Source: Pectobacterium aroidearum
GTDB taxonomy: Bacteria > Pseudomonadota > Gammaproteobacteria > Enterobacterales > Enterobacteriaceae
Assembly: GCF_015689195.1 (NCBI RefSeq)
Contig: NZ_CP065044.1
Span: 2,604,001-2,668,000, forward strand
DNA: 64,000 nucleotides
Direction of reading: 5' to 3'
In this document: positions 46,256 to 54,205 of the stretch, piece by piece
Layout of the letters: each line of letters begins with the position of its first letter
How positions within the stretch are numbered: position 1 is the first letter of the stretch
Position numbers and translations under genes: made by a program
The notes under the pieces: model-generated
What the model was told of the DNA's origin: nothing
Database searches by the model: none
What the model saw: only the letters and a program-made list of their open reading frames with translations

Positions 46256-46311
46256 AGGGAAAAACAAAAAACGAATACGTTGATAGCTATAGTCATTTAT
46301 TCTAAGCAACG

Positions 46312-47247
46312 TCAATAAATCGTCTCTGTCGCCACCTGACTCAGGTAGTGCGCTTCCCCCTGACGCAGTTCCGTCATCATGAAATCCAGGAAAGCCTGCT
46401 GCTGGGGCGCATGGGCTTTCCCTGCCAGCGTTTGGATCTGAAGTGAGCGCTGGTCAAGCTGCCTGATATTCAGCGGTTTCAGGCGCATCGGTTCCTGTAA
46501 GCACTTGTACATCACGGAATAGAAACTACAGGCGGTAACCGCACCCGGCGTGCTCATCGCATAGTAATAAAGCGTGGTGAAGTTGTTGCAGCACAGCGTC
46601 GGTTCCAGAAAGGTGCCGTTCATGCGGCACGAGAGGTCGAACAGCTGGCGTAGCGTGGTCGAGGGTTCCGGCAGCGCCAACGGGAAAGGATGCAAATCGG
46701 CCAGTTGAATAGACTGCTGCGCCAGCGGGTGATCGTCGGACATCAGCAGCATCAGCGGCGCAGGCAGCGCCAGTTCCACATTCACGCCCTGCTCGGGCGC
46801 CAGCGCAAACTGGAGCGCGATATCCACTTCACCATTGCGAATCATCTGCGACACCTGCATCGCCGAGTCCACCTTCAGCGCAAAGGTGGTATCCGGGTCA
46901 TGCTGACGAAAACGCGCAAACAGCGTCGGCAGCAGATCAAACGCCATCCCTTCCGTACAGCCGATGCGCAGCAGCGCTCGACGGCTGGCTTTCAGCCCCT
47001 GAATTTCCGCCACGGCGGCATCCATGTCCATCATGCTCTTGCGCACATGGTTTTCCAGAATGCGCCCGGCATCATTTAACACCATGCCGCGCGCATGACG
47101 CTCGAACAACGGCACGCCAATGCGTTCTTCCAGCCGCTGGATTTGACGGCTGATCGCAGAAACAGCCACAAACAAGTGCTGACTAGCGGCGCTGAGCGAA
47201 CCGGTGGTGGCAACCACCAGAAAATAACGAATCTCGGTGCTGTGCAT
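46312..47247 (-). CDS. LysR-family transcriptional regulator
   Basis: A 311-residue regulator. An N-terminal winged helix-turn-helix (about 1-60, with GSLSAASQHLFVAVSAISRQIQRLE) precedes a periplasmic-binding-protein-like effector domain (about 90-300). The chosen ATG at 47247 has AGGA eight bases upstream; an in-frame ATG at 47268 has none. It is divergent from the M20 peptidase gene 143 bases away, its most likely target. The effector is unknown; the neighbouring enzymes suggest an N-acyl amino acid or dipeptide. Confidence 0.9.
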   Translation of the reverse strand: MHSTEIRYFLVVATTGSLSAASQHLFVAVSAISRQIQRLEERIGVPLFERHARGMVLNDAGRILENHVRKSMMDMDAAVAEIQGLKASRRALLRIGCTEGMAFDLLPTLFARFRQHDPDTTFALKVDSAMQVSQMIRNGEVDIALQFALAPEQGVNVELALPAPLMLLMSDDHPLAQQSIQLADLHPFPLALPEPSTTLRQLFDLSCRMNGTFLEPTLCCNNFTTLYYYAMSTPGAVTACSFYSVMYKCLQEPMRLKPLNIRQLDQRSLQIQTLAGKAHAPQQQAFLDFMMTELRQGEAHYLSQVATETIY

Positions 47248-47390
47248 GACGGCGTTCCTTCCAGACATCGCGGGGGGATTGGCAGGTTTATATTAAAAGC
47301 AAAGCTTAATTGCAATTTTTATTATTGTTGCAAAGCTCATTTTTTCTTTAAATATCGGTAACTTCGGCACATTATCCAGCAAGGAAAGGC
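47248..47390. promoter_or_regulatory. Divergent promoter region of LysR gene and M20 peptidase
   Basis: A 143-base A+T-rich region. GCAAAGCT occurs twice as a direct repeat (about 47300 and 47330), flanking two copies of TTGCAA. This is a plausible LysR-type binding region; AAGGAAAGGC precedes the peptidase ATG. Confidence 0.4.
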
Positions 47391-48809
47391 ATGACCAGCG
47401 CAGACCTTATTCGTATCGCCTGTGAACGTTTCGATCGCGGAGAATTTAAACAGACGCTGGCACGGCGCATTGCCCATGCCAGCGAGAGTCAGAAAGCGGG
47501 TAACCAGCTCGCGCTGAACCGCTATCTGACGGAAGAAATCCAACCCGCGTTGCAGGCAATGGGGTTCAGCGTAAGACAGATTACCTCGTTGGATGAAGGC
47601 CATCCCCCTTTTCTGCTGGCCGAACGCATTGAAGATCCCAGCCTGCCGACCATGCTGTCTTACGGCCACGGCGATGTGGTTTTCGGTGATGAAGAAAACT
47701 GGCGCGATGGGCTCAAACCATGGGAATTGGTGGAAGAAGGCGATCACTGGTACGGACGCGGCAGCGCCGATAACAAAGGGCAGCACAGTATTAACCTGAT
47801 GGCGCTGGAGCAGGTGTTTCAGGCTCGCGGGCAGCGTCTGGGCTTTAACTGCAAACTGTTGTTCGAGATGGGAGAAGAAATTGGCTCACCGGGGCTTGCC
47901 GAGCTGTGCCAACAGCACAAACAGACGCTGGCGGCCGATCTCTTTATCGCCTCCGACGGACCACGCCTCAGCGCAGAGCGCCCGACGCTGTTCCTCGGCT
48001 CTCGCGGCTGCGTGAATTTCCGTTTGCGCATCAAGGCACGCGATCAGGCCTACCATTCTGGCAACTGGGGCGGTTTGCTGAGCAATCCAGGCACCCAATT
48101 GGCGAACGCTTTAGCCAGTCTGGTGGATGGACAAGGCCGGATGAAGATCGACACCCTGCTGCCACCGCCGTTGACGCCCGCGCTGCGGGAGATTCTCAGC
48201 ACCATCGATCCCGCTGGTGGCGAGGACGATCCAGCGATTGATGAAAACTGGGGCGCAGAGGGACTCACGCCTGCCGAGCGGTTATTTGGCTGGAACACGC
48301 TGGAAGTGCTGTCGTTCATTACCGGCAACCCGCGTAAGCCGGTGAACGCGATTCCCGCCGACGCGACAGCGATTTGCCAACTGCGCTTTGTGGTCGGCAC
48401 CGACTGGCAGAATCTGGCACAACATGTGCGTCAACACCTTGACCAACATGGCTTTGCGCAGGTGGACATAGAGGTGCTTAACACCTCTCCGGCGACGCGC
48501 TTTAACCCGGAAGATCCGCTGGTGAACTGGACATTGGCATTGATGCAGCAAATCAGCGGTAAACAACCCGCGTTGCTACCAAATCTGGGCGGATCGCTAC
48601 CGAATGACGTCTTCGCCGACATCCTCGGCCTGCCAACACTGTGGATTCCCCACTCTTATCCGGCATGCGGCCAGCACGCGGTCAACGAACACCTGCTGAA
48701 ATCCGTCGCCCGCGAAGGATTAGCGATCATGACCGGGTTGTTCTGGGAACTGGGGGAGCAAGGACAGGCACTATTAGAAGAACACCGCGAATATGCGAAT
48801 CAGAGGTGA
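47391..48809 (+). CDS. M20-family metallopeptidase / amidohydrolase
   Basis: A 472-residue di-zinc hydrolase of the M20 (ArgE/DapE/CPG2) family. Metal-ligand motifs are present: GHGD (His93, Asp95), GSADNKG (Asp127), the catalytic MGEEIG (Glu162-Glu163) and ASDGP (Asp189), with the last His in QHAVNEH near the C-terminus. A lid/dimerisation domain lies at about 210-330. Substrates of this family are dipeptides or N-acyl amino acids. It is divergent from the LysR gene and close to an N-acylamino-acid racemase-like gene and a MetNIQ-type importer, which suggests hydrolysis of an imported N-acyl amino acid or peptide (inference). Confidence 0.9.
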   Translation: MTSADLIRIACERFDRGEFKQTLARRIAHASESQKAGNQLALNRYLTEEIQPALQAMGFSVRQITSLDEGHPPFLLAERIEDPSLPTMLSYGHGDVVFGDEENWRDGLKPWELVEEGDHWYGRGSADNKGQHSINLMALEQVFQARGQRLGFNCKLLFEMGEEIGSPGLAELCQQHKQTLAADLFIASDGPRLSAERPTLFLGSRGCVNFRLRIKARDQAYHSGNWGGLLSNPGTQLANALASLVDGQGRMKIDTLLPPPLTPALREILSTIDPAGGEDDPAIDENWGAEGLTPAERLFGWNTLEVLSFITGNPRKPVNAIPADATAICQLRFVVGTDWQNLAQHVRQHLDQHGFAQVDIEVLNTSPATRFNPEDPLVNWTLALMQQISGKQPALLPNLGGSLPNDVFADILGLPTLWIPHSYPACGQHAVNEHLLKSVAREGLAIMTGLFWELGEQGQALLEEHREYANQR

Positions 48810-48845
48810 TGTTTAGAACCTGATCGTCATGCCGTATAAACGAAA

Positions 48846-48868
48846 AGTGGCCGTATTAAACGGCCACT
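48846..48868. terminator. Bidirectional terminator between M20 peptidase and toxin-antitoxin genes
   Basis: Perfect 9-bp arms AGTGGCCGT and ACGGCCACT with a 5-base loop. On the minus strand the tail is TTTTCGTTTAT, a good terminator for the antitoxin gene. On the plus strand the tail is weaker. Confidence 0.8.
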
Positions 48869-48898
48869 GAACATAATTTATCTTTCATCACAGTAGCA

Positions 48899-49219
48899 TC
48901 AGAGAATAGCACTTAACCCTTTTCTCTCAATTACCTCAAGTATTCGTAACGCCGCCCCAGTTGGTGAGCTTACTCCACGTTCCCACTTCTGAACGCTATT
49001 AGCCGACATATTAATGATACCCGCCAGTTGGCTTTGACTAATTTTTTCACGCTCACGAATGGCTCGAACTCTACTTGCATCCATGCTGGCGCGTGATTCC
49101 GTCTTTCGACTTTCCGCAACCAAGCGGTTGATAGCCTCAAGATCGACGTCGCTGACCGTACCTGCGGCATGTTGGCGCTGAATCATGCTCTGTATATTTA
49201 ACAAGCGCTTATCAACCAT
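48899..49219 (-). CDS. Xre-type antitoxin of a type II toxin-antitoxin pair
   Basis: A 106-residue protein with a C-terminal helix-turn-helix (about 50-100: ISQSQLAGIINMSANSVQKWERG). The order is toxin first, antitoxin second, with an 8-base overlap, as in higBA-type systems. It is expected to neutralise the upstream RelE-like toxin and repress the operon, probably through the large palindrome at 49617-49667. Confidence 0.88.
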   Translation of the reverse strand: MVDKRLLNIQSMIQRQHAAGTVSDVDLEAINRLVAESRKTESRASMDASRVRAIREREKISQSQLAGIINMSANSVQKWERGVSSPTGAALRILEVIERKGLSAIL

Positions 49220-49601
49220 TTATCACCTCAACAAGCTCTTTGTTTTTAAGGTCTATTTCAAGATCGGCATCAGATTTGTTTTTAAACACCGTTGACGCAA
49301 TTTTAAAAGCAGCCAATACATCATCGGGGATTTCTTTCCCGCGCGTTGATACCGTGTTTTTCTCCCATCCCTCAAAGAAAAACACGTTACCTGCACGATG
49401 ATAAGCCACTATTGTTCGTGCGCCACCACGTTTACCCAGACCAGTAGCAATTCGTTTCTTATACACACCGCCACCTAGACCCCCTTTATCTGGATTATCA
49501 ATAATATCAGTCGCAATATCACGTAACTGCTGATCGGTTATGCCTGATTTTCTACGAGATTTATCGTAGTGACGCGCAACAAAAATCCTTTTTTGTCCCA
49601 T
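49212..49601 (-). CDS. RelE/HigB-type toxin of a type II toxin-antitoxin pair
   Basis: A 129-residue basic protein of the RelE/ParE superfamily. The stretch RIATGLGKRGGARTIVAYHRAGNVFFF has the conserved core strands, including the basic residues typical of ribosome-dependent RNases. The N-terminal part (KSRRKSGITDQQL) matches the longer RelE subgroup that pairs with an Xre antitoxin. It is followed by the antitoxin with 8 bases of overlap. The pair lies alone between an M20 peptidase and the MetQ-like gene, on DNA richer in A+T than its neighbours. Confidence 0.88.
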   Translation of the reverse strand: MGQKRIFVARHYDKSRRKSGITDQQLRDIATDIIDNPDKGGLGGGVYKKRIATGLGKRGGARTIVAYHRAGNVFFFEGWEKNTVSTRGKEIPDDVLAAFKIASTVFKNKSDADLEIDLKNKELVEVING

Positions 49602-49616
49602 TCTTTTCCCATAAAA

Positions 49617-49667
49617 GATTGCCCGATATTACTATGGTAATCACTACCATAGTAATATCGGGCAATC
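49617..49667. promoter_or_regulatory. Large perfect palindrome upstream of the toxin-antitoxin operon
   Basis: Arms of 23 bp (49617-49639 and 49645-49667) are perfectly complementary around the 5-base centre ATCAC. Within each arm lies the smaller dyad TTACTATGGTA. It sits 16 bases before the toxin ATG and 23 bases after the stop of the MetQ-like gene, so it could be the toxin-antitoxin operator, a terminator for the upstream gene, or both. Confidence 0.8.
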
Positions 49668-49690
49668 ACGTCAATCAATGCAGGTATCGT

Positions 49691-50515
49691 TTACTCGGCG
49701 TGCGTGCCTTTCTTCATCCACTCAGGTTTCTGGAACGCGTGGAACATGGAGTTTTTATCTTCAAAGAACGCGGCGAATTCCGGAGATTGAACGGCGGCTT
49801 TCAGGTCCTGAGCAAACGGTTTGTCGGCATCTTCTGCACGCACGACAATCATGTTTTTCAGATCTTCCGGCAGCACATCTAACTGAATTGCGTCAGACAG
49901 ATTCAGACCAGCAGAAATCGCGAAATTGGCGTTAATCAGCGAACCGGTTACGCCACCCAGCGCGCGCGGCAGCTGTGCGGCTTCCAGCGGTTTAAAGACC
50001 AGACCTTTCGGGTTTTCAGTGATATCACGCAGCGAGGCTTTAGTCGGTGTAATCTCTGGATTGATCTTGATCAGGCCGTATTTTTGCAGGAAATCCAGCG
50101 AACGTGCCAGATTGGACGGATCGTTTGGCAGCGTGACGATATCGCCCGCTTTCAGCTCATTCAGCGAGCGGACTTTATTGGAGTAAAAGCCCATGCTGGC
50201 CGTCGGTACGGTGATCACTTCCGCCAGTTTCAGCCCTTTATCCGCACTGAAGCGGTCAAGGTAGCGGCGGTTTTGGAACAGGTTGGCGTCGATACTTTTG
50301 TTCGACAATGCCAGGTTCGGCTGGATGTAGTCGCTGAATTCGCGCACTTTTACGTCGTAGCCTTTTTTCACCATCTCCGGTTTGATCGCTTTCGTGACCA
50401 TATCACCGTACGGCCCCGGCGATACGCCGATGGTGATTTCTTTGCCTGAATCTGCTGCGTAAGCCTGAGAAATGCCCAACGCCAGCATGAGTGGAATAAG
50501 TTTTTTCAATCGCAT
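49691..50515 (-). CDS. MetQ/NlpA-family periplasmic substrate-binding protein
   Basis: A 274-residue ABC-importer binding protein. The N-terminal signal peptide (about 1-20) ends in AYA-A with no lipobox cysteine, so unlike typical MetQ it should be a soluble periplasmic protein. The family core is clear (ITIGVSPGPYGDMV, ANLFQN, TVPTASMGFYS, TLPNDPSNLARSL). The ATPase and permease genes lie upstream on the same strand beyond the racemase-like gene. The substrate could be methionine or a related (N-acyl) amino acid. Confidence 0.9.
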   Translation of the reverse strand: MRLKKLIPLMLALGISQAYAADSGKEITIGVSPGPYGDMVTKAIKPEMVKKGYDVKVREFSDYIQPNLALSNKSIDANLFQNRRYLDRFSADKGLKLAEVITVPTASMGFYSNKVRSLNELKAGDIVTLPNDPSNLARSLDFLQKYGLIKINPEITPTKASLRDITENPKGLVFKPLEAAQLPRALGGVTGSLINANFAISAGLNLSDAIQLDVLPEDLKNMIVVRAEDADKPFAQDLKAAVQSPEFAAFFEDKNSMFHAFQKPEWMKKGTHAE

Positions 50516-50637
50516 CGTCGCGTTCCTGTCTGTCCGATTTAGTCAGTGTTTACCGTTTTGCTAACGGCATTCTCGTTATTGTTATATAGAGCGCCAGCAC
50601 AGGGCTAAGCTCGAGATACCGGGAGCGGCCACAGTGT

Positions 50638-50659
50638 GAGGTATCCCTACGGGAACCTC
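50638..50659. other. Small hairpin in the gap between the MetQ-like gene and the racemase-like gene
   Basis: GAGGT-A-TCCC and GGGA-A-CCTC form a short imperfect hairpin around TAC. It is the only structure I see in the 304-base gap 50516-50819, which probably also holds a promoter for the binding-protein gene. It has no T-run. Confidence 0.35.
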
Positions 50660-50819
50660 ATCACCGTGTTTCTCCCTAAATCCATACTCTTATGCCCTGT
50701 GTGGCATCGCTCATTATTTTTTTCTATTTTTATAACGTTATTCCCTGGTGTTGGATAACGTTTTACTGCTCACATGTTTTACTAAAAAAGCTTACTAAAA
50801 AATCGTTAATCAACATCCG

Positions 50820-51932
50820 TTAAAACAAAAAGGTTTCCTGTCCGTAGCAATATTTGTCATACAGTTCAGGGTTGATATCGAAGCCGATTCCCGGCTTATT
50901 TGGCACCGCAACACAGCTGTCTTTGTCTAATTCGACAAATGGAAGCATGAAGTCTTCATGCCAGTAGCGGGAAGACGGTGGAATATCGTGCGCGTAGATA
51001 AAGTTCGGCAGTGTTGATACCGCAATGTTGTGCGCTTTACCGACTGCCGTATCCAGCATGCCGCCGCACCACACCGGAATATTGTGCGCCTGACAGTAAT
51101 CATGAATCAGCTTGGTTTCGGTAATACCACCGACACGAGCGACTTTAATATTGATAATCTTGGCGCTACCCAGCTCTATTGCCTTACGCGCGTCTTCTAC
51201 CGACGCAATACTTTCATCCAGACAGATAGGCGTATTCACTGCGGCCTGAAGTTTACGGTGGTCGATAATATCGTCATGTGCCAGCGGCTGCTCAATCATC
51301 AGCAGATTGAATTTATCAATCCGCTTAAAGAAATCGATATCGTCCAGCGTGTAGGCGGAATTGGCATCCACCATCAGCGTAATATCACCAAACGTCTGGC
51401 GCAGCGCCGCAATATAGTCGTAGTCTTTTCCCGGCTTGATTTTTATTTTGATGCGTTTGTAGCCTTCCTTCAGGAAATTATCGACCACGCTGACTAATTT
51501 ATCCGGCGTTTCCTGAATACCGATGCTGACACCCGCTTCGACTTTATCCCGTACGCCACCCAGCAGTTGATGTAGCGGTACGCCTTTTATTTTCGCGTAA
51601 GCATCCCAAATACCGCCTTCGATTGCCGCTTTGGCGCAGTTATTACGCTTTACCGGCGCGAAAATATCGCGCACCTGTGATGGGTGCTCAATATCTCCGG
51701 CCTGCTTAACCATCGGGATCAGGAAGTCACGCATAATATGCCACGCGGTGACGTTGGTTTCTTCGTTATAAAACGGCAGAGAAATTGCCGAGCAATCGCC
51801 GTAACCAATATGTCCACCCGCGTGAACTTCCGCGATGGAGAAGTGTTTCTCCGTCTGCGTCGCAAAGCTGGTAGTAAATGGCGTTTTCAGCGCCATTTTC
51901 ATTTTTCTTAATACAATTTTGTCTATTTTCAT
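50820..51932 (-). CDS. Enolase-superfamily enzyme, N-acylamino-acid racemase / o-succinylbenzoate synthase-like
   Basis: A 370-residue member of the muconate-lactonising-enzyme subgroup. The catalytic Lys pair is present: KIK with Lys164, and Lys263 in INIKVARVGG. The magnesium ligands are Asp189 (LMVDAN), Glu214 (IEQPL) and Asp239 (LDESI). These residues match the N-succinylamino-acid racemase/MenC-2 layout. There are no menaquinone genes nearby. Instead the gene follows a MetNI-type importer 41 bases downstream, so a racemase (or epimerase) for an imported N-acyl amino acid or dipeptide is more likely. The exact substrate cannot be read from sequence. Confidence 0.82.
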   Translation of the reverse strand: MKIDKIVLRKMKMALKTPFTTSFATQTEKHFSIAEVHAGGHIGYGDCSAISLPFYNEETNVTAWHIMRDFLIPMVKQAGDIEHPSQVRDIFAPVKRNNCAKAAIEGGIWDAYAKIKGVPLHQLLGGVRDKVEAGVSIGIQETPDKLVSVVDNFLKEGYKRIKIKIKPGKDYDYIAALRQTFGDITLMVDANSAYTLDDIDFFKRIDKFNLLMIEQPLAHDDIIDHRKLQAAVNTPICLDESIASVEDARKAIELGSAKIINIKVARVGGITETKLIHDYCQAHNIPVWCGGMLDTAVGKAHNIAVSTLPNFIYAHDIPPSSRYWHEDFMLPFVELDKDSCVAVPNKPGIGFDINPELYDKYCYGQETFLF

Positions 51933-51973
51933 GACATCTCTCTGCTGCCCTGAATACCCTATTCTGTCGTGGT

Positions 51974-52633
51974 TTAGCGGCGTTCGCGCTTATTCGCCCG
52001 TCGTGATAGCAAATCACCCAGCGTTTGTACAATCTGCACCAGCACCACCAACGCAATCACGGTCACGACCATCACTTCGGTTTCATAACGGTAATAGCCG
52101 AAGCGGATCGCCAGATCGCCCACACCGCCGCCGCCGACAATTCCGGCCATCGCCGAGTAGCCAATCAGGCTGACCAGCGTGATCGTCAGACCGCGTAATA
52201 ACCCCGCCAGCGCCTCCGGCAACAGCACAGTGCCGATGATACGCGTTGGACTGGCACCAAAGGCCTCCGCCGCTTCCACAATACCCGGATCGACTTCACG
52301 CAGCGCGGAATCCACCAGTCGAGCATAAAAGGCAATCGCCGCCACGGACATCGGCACGGCCGCTGCCACTGGCCCTATCGTGTTCCCCAGCAGAAACTGG
52401 GTTAATGGCAACAGCAGCACCAGCAAGATCACAAACGGAATCGAACGGATAATATTTACCAGAACGGTCGAAACCAGATAGATAAAACGGTTCTGCCAGA
52501 ATAAATGACGATCGGTCACATAAATCGCGATACCTAACGGTAGGCCGAATATCACCGCACAAAGCGTTGAAATACACACCATCGTGAAGGTTTCACCGAA
52601 GGCGAAAACTAATTCACCAAATAACTCAGCCAT
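51974..52633 (-). CDS. MetI-type ABC transporter permease
   Basis: A 219-residue inner-membrane permease with five predicted helices. The EAA loop (EAAEAFGASPTRIIGTVLLPEALAG) is intact and typical of the methionine-uptake family. The start is the ATG at 52633, overlapping the ATPase gene by 8 bases; a longer frame to 52765 lies inside that gene. Confidence 0.92.
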   Translation of the reverse strand: MAELFGELVFAFGETFTMVCISTLCAVIFGLPLGIAIYVTDRHLFWQNRFIYLVSTVLVNIIRSIPFVILLVLLLPLTQFLLGNTIGPVAAAVPMSVAAIAFYARLVDSALREVDPGIVEAAEAFGASPTRIIGTVLLPEALAGLLRGLTITLVSLIGYSAMAGIVGGGGVGDLAIRFGYYRYETEVMVVTVIALVVLVQIVQTLGDLLSRRANKRERR

Positions 52634-53660
52634 TGATGACCTCCACCCCAAAGGTATTCTGTCGAATATAAGCAATAGCGGCGGCGAGGTTATCCGCCGT
52701 CGGATCGTCACGGTATGAAATCTGGGCGATAATATGCCCCAGCGCGCGATCGTTAATGTATTCAATATTGCCGTGCAGAATATTTACCGATACCTGAAAC
52801 TGCTGTGCCACATCGGATAATATCGGTTGTTCTACCGAATCATCGGCGAAGAGTATTTTCAGCAAGACGCCTTTATTATTCTGCTTAAAGCGTTCAGGTA
52901 ATTCGACCGGACTGGTATGGCTAACCAGCTGTTTGGTGTAGGCATGCTGAGGCGAAGAGAAGATCGTAAAGACGTCGCCCTCTTCCACAATATTGCCGCC
53001 CGTCATCACCGCCATGCGCTGACAAATGCTTTTAATCACGCTCATTTCATGGGAAATCAGCACGATCGTGATGCCTAATCGAATATTGATACTTTTCAAT
53101 AAAGCCAGAATTGAGGCTGACGTTTCCAGATCCAGTGCCGAGGTGGGTTCATCGCACAGCAGCACTTCGGGATGGTTAGCAATCGCGCGGGCGATGCCAA
53201 CACGCTGCTTCTGCCCACCGCTCAGTTGCGCCGGATAAGATGTCCCTTTGTCCTGCAACCCAACCAGCGCCAGAATTTCCGGCACGCGTGAGGCAATCTC
53301 TTCTTTGCTCTTCCCCGCGGCACGCAGGCTGAACGCCACGTTGTCATACACATTACGGGTGTGCATCAGATTAAAATGCTGGAATATCATCCCGATACGC
53401 TGCCGATGCTGACGCAGTTCGCGGCCAGACGCATCGCTAATCAGCGTATCGCCCAGAAACACGCGTCCTTCAGTTGGACGCTGCAATAAATTGATTGTCC
53501 GCAGCAGCGTACTTTTCCCCGCGCCGCTGGTGCCGACAATCCCAAAAACTTCACCCTGTTGAATGGTCAGGTTGACGTTGTTTACCGCTCTGGACTGTGC
53601 TGCTTTGCCGGCGGGAAAATCAACGCTCACGTTTTCTAACCGAATCATTACCTGACTCAC
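52626..53660 (-). CDS. MetN-type ABC transporter ATPase with C-terminal NIL domain
   Basis: A 344-residue ATPase. Walker A is GTSGAGKST (about 43-51), the signature is LSGGQ, and Walker B is LLCDEP. A C-terminal NIL domain (about 265-340) normally senses intracellular methionine and inhibits transport. It is the first gene of the ATPase-permease-racemase set. Because the operon contains a racemase-like enzyme, this is probably a paralogue of the housekeeping MetNIQ system with a related substrate. Confidence 0.92.
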   Translation of the reverse strand: MSQVMIRLENVSVDFPAGKAAQSRAVNNVNLTIQQGEVFGIVGTSGAGKSTLLRTINLLQRPTEGRVFLGDTLISDASGRELRQHRQRIGMIFQHFNLMHTRNVYDNVAFSLRAAGKSKEEIASRVPEILALVGLQDKGTSYPAQLSGGQKQRVGIARAIANHPEVLLCDEPTSALDLETSASILALLKSINIRLGITIVLISHEMSVIKSICQRMAVMTGGNIVEEGDVFTIFSSPQHAYTKQLVSHTSPVELPERFKQNNKGVLLKILFADDSVEQPILSDVAQQFQVSVNILHGNIEYINDRALGHIIAQISYRDDPTADNLAAAIAYIRQNTFGVEVING

Positions 53661-54205
53661 TCCTGCTGACTGACTATTTTAAGAGATATAACGGTGGCAT
53701 ACGCAAGGTAAGCCTGTTTGATGTAGGGAAGCCTGTGTTTGTGGGTAAAGTCATTTCTCATTAGCGGGCGTTAAGCCTATCCCACGGAACTGTTTCACTT
53801 GTTATGTTGAACAGAGATAGGCTCTTCATCGCCTTTTTGCATTGAGGAATAACCGGGCTATTTATGGCTGCCATTTTTGTTATAATTAGATTAATTCTTT
53901 ATAAATCAATAAAATATTAAAAAATATTCGTCTGTTTAAGTTAGAGAGAAATGAGCTTTGCGTCAATGATAAAAAAAGCAAATCACCTTTCTGTTTTTTA
54001 GAAACTTTTTTATGTCTTTTTCTTCTATATAGGTTACCGCTGCCTTCGGTTATCGCCATACCCATCACGACATCACCAAACATAACAAATCATGATAATT
54101 CGTTGATAAGCATCTCAAAATATATCCTGAAACATTACTATCACAATCAGCGCCTAGCCTGATCCCGCACTGAAAACGTTTATCTTCCCGATTAAGGATG
54201 CCACC
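53661..54205. other. 545-base gap, no supported gene
   Basis: The right half (about 53880-54130) is strongly A+T-rich. A 65-codon minus-strand frame at 53886-54083 has no ribosome site and a low-complexity, Lys/Ser-rich product, so I do not call it. The gap must hold the divergent promoters of the importer operon and the phosphatase; I see no clear operator, riboswitch or terminator. Confidence 0.5.

Noticed and set aside
46005-46283. The element at 46007 as an ordinary rho-independent terminator of the hrcU operon
   Set aside because: It is about 250 bases long with several separate stems and no T-run after the first strong hairpin; the T-run at 46244 is inside the closing stem. A terminator function is possible but does not explain the structure.
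53770-53800. GGAACT near 53777 as a possible hrp box
   Set aside because: No CCACNNA-like element follows at 15-16 bases, and no gene starts close downstream on the plus strand.
53886-54083. A 65-codon minus-strand frame
   Set aside because: It lies in A+T-rich intergenic DNA, lacks a ribosome site, and its product is Lys/Ser/Leu low complexity.
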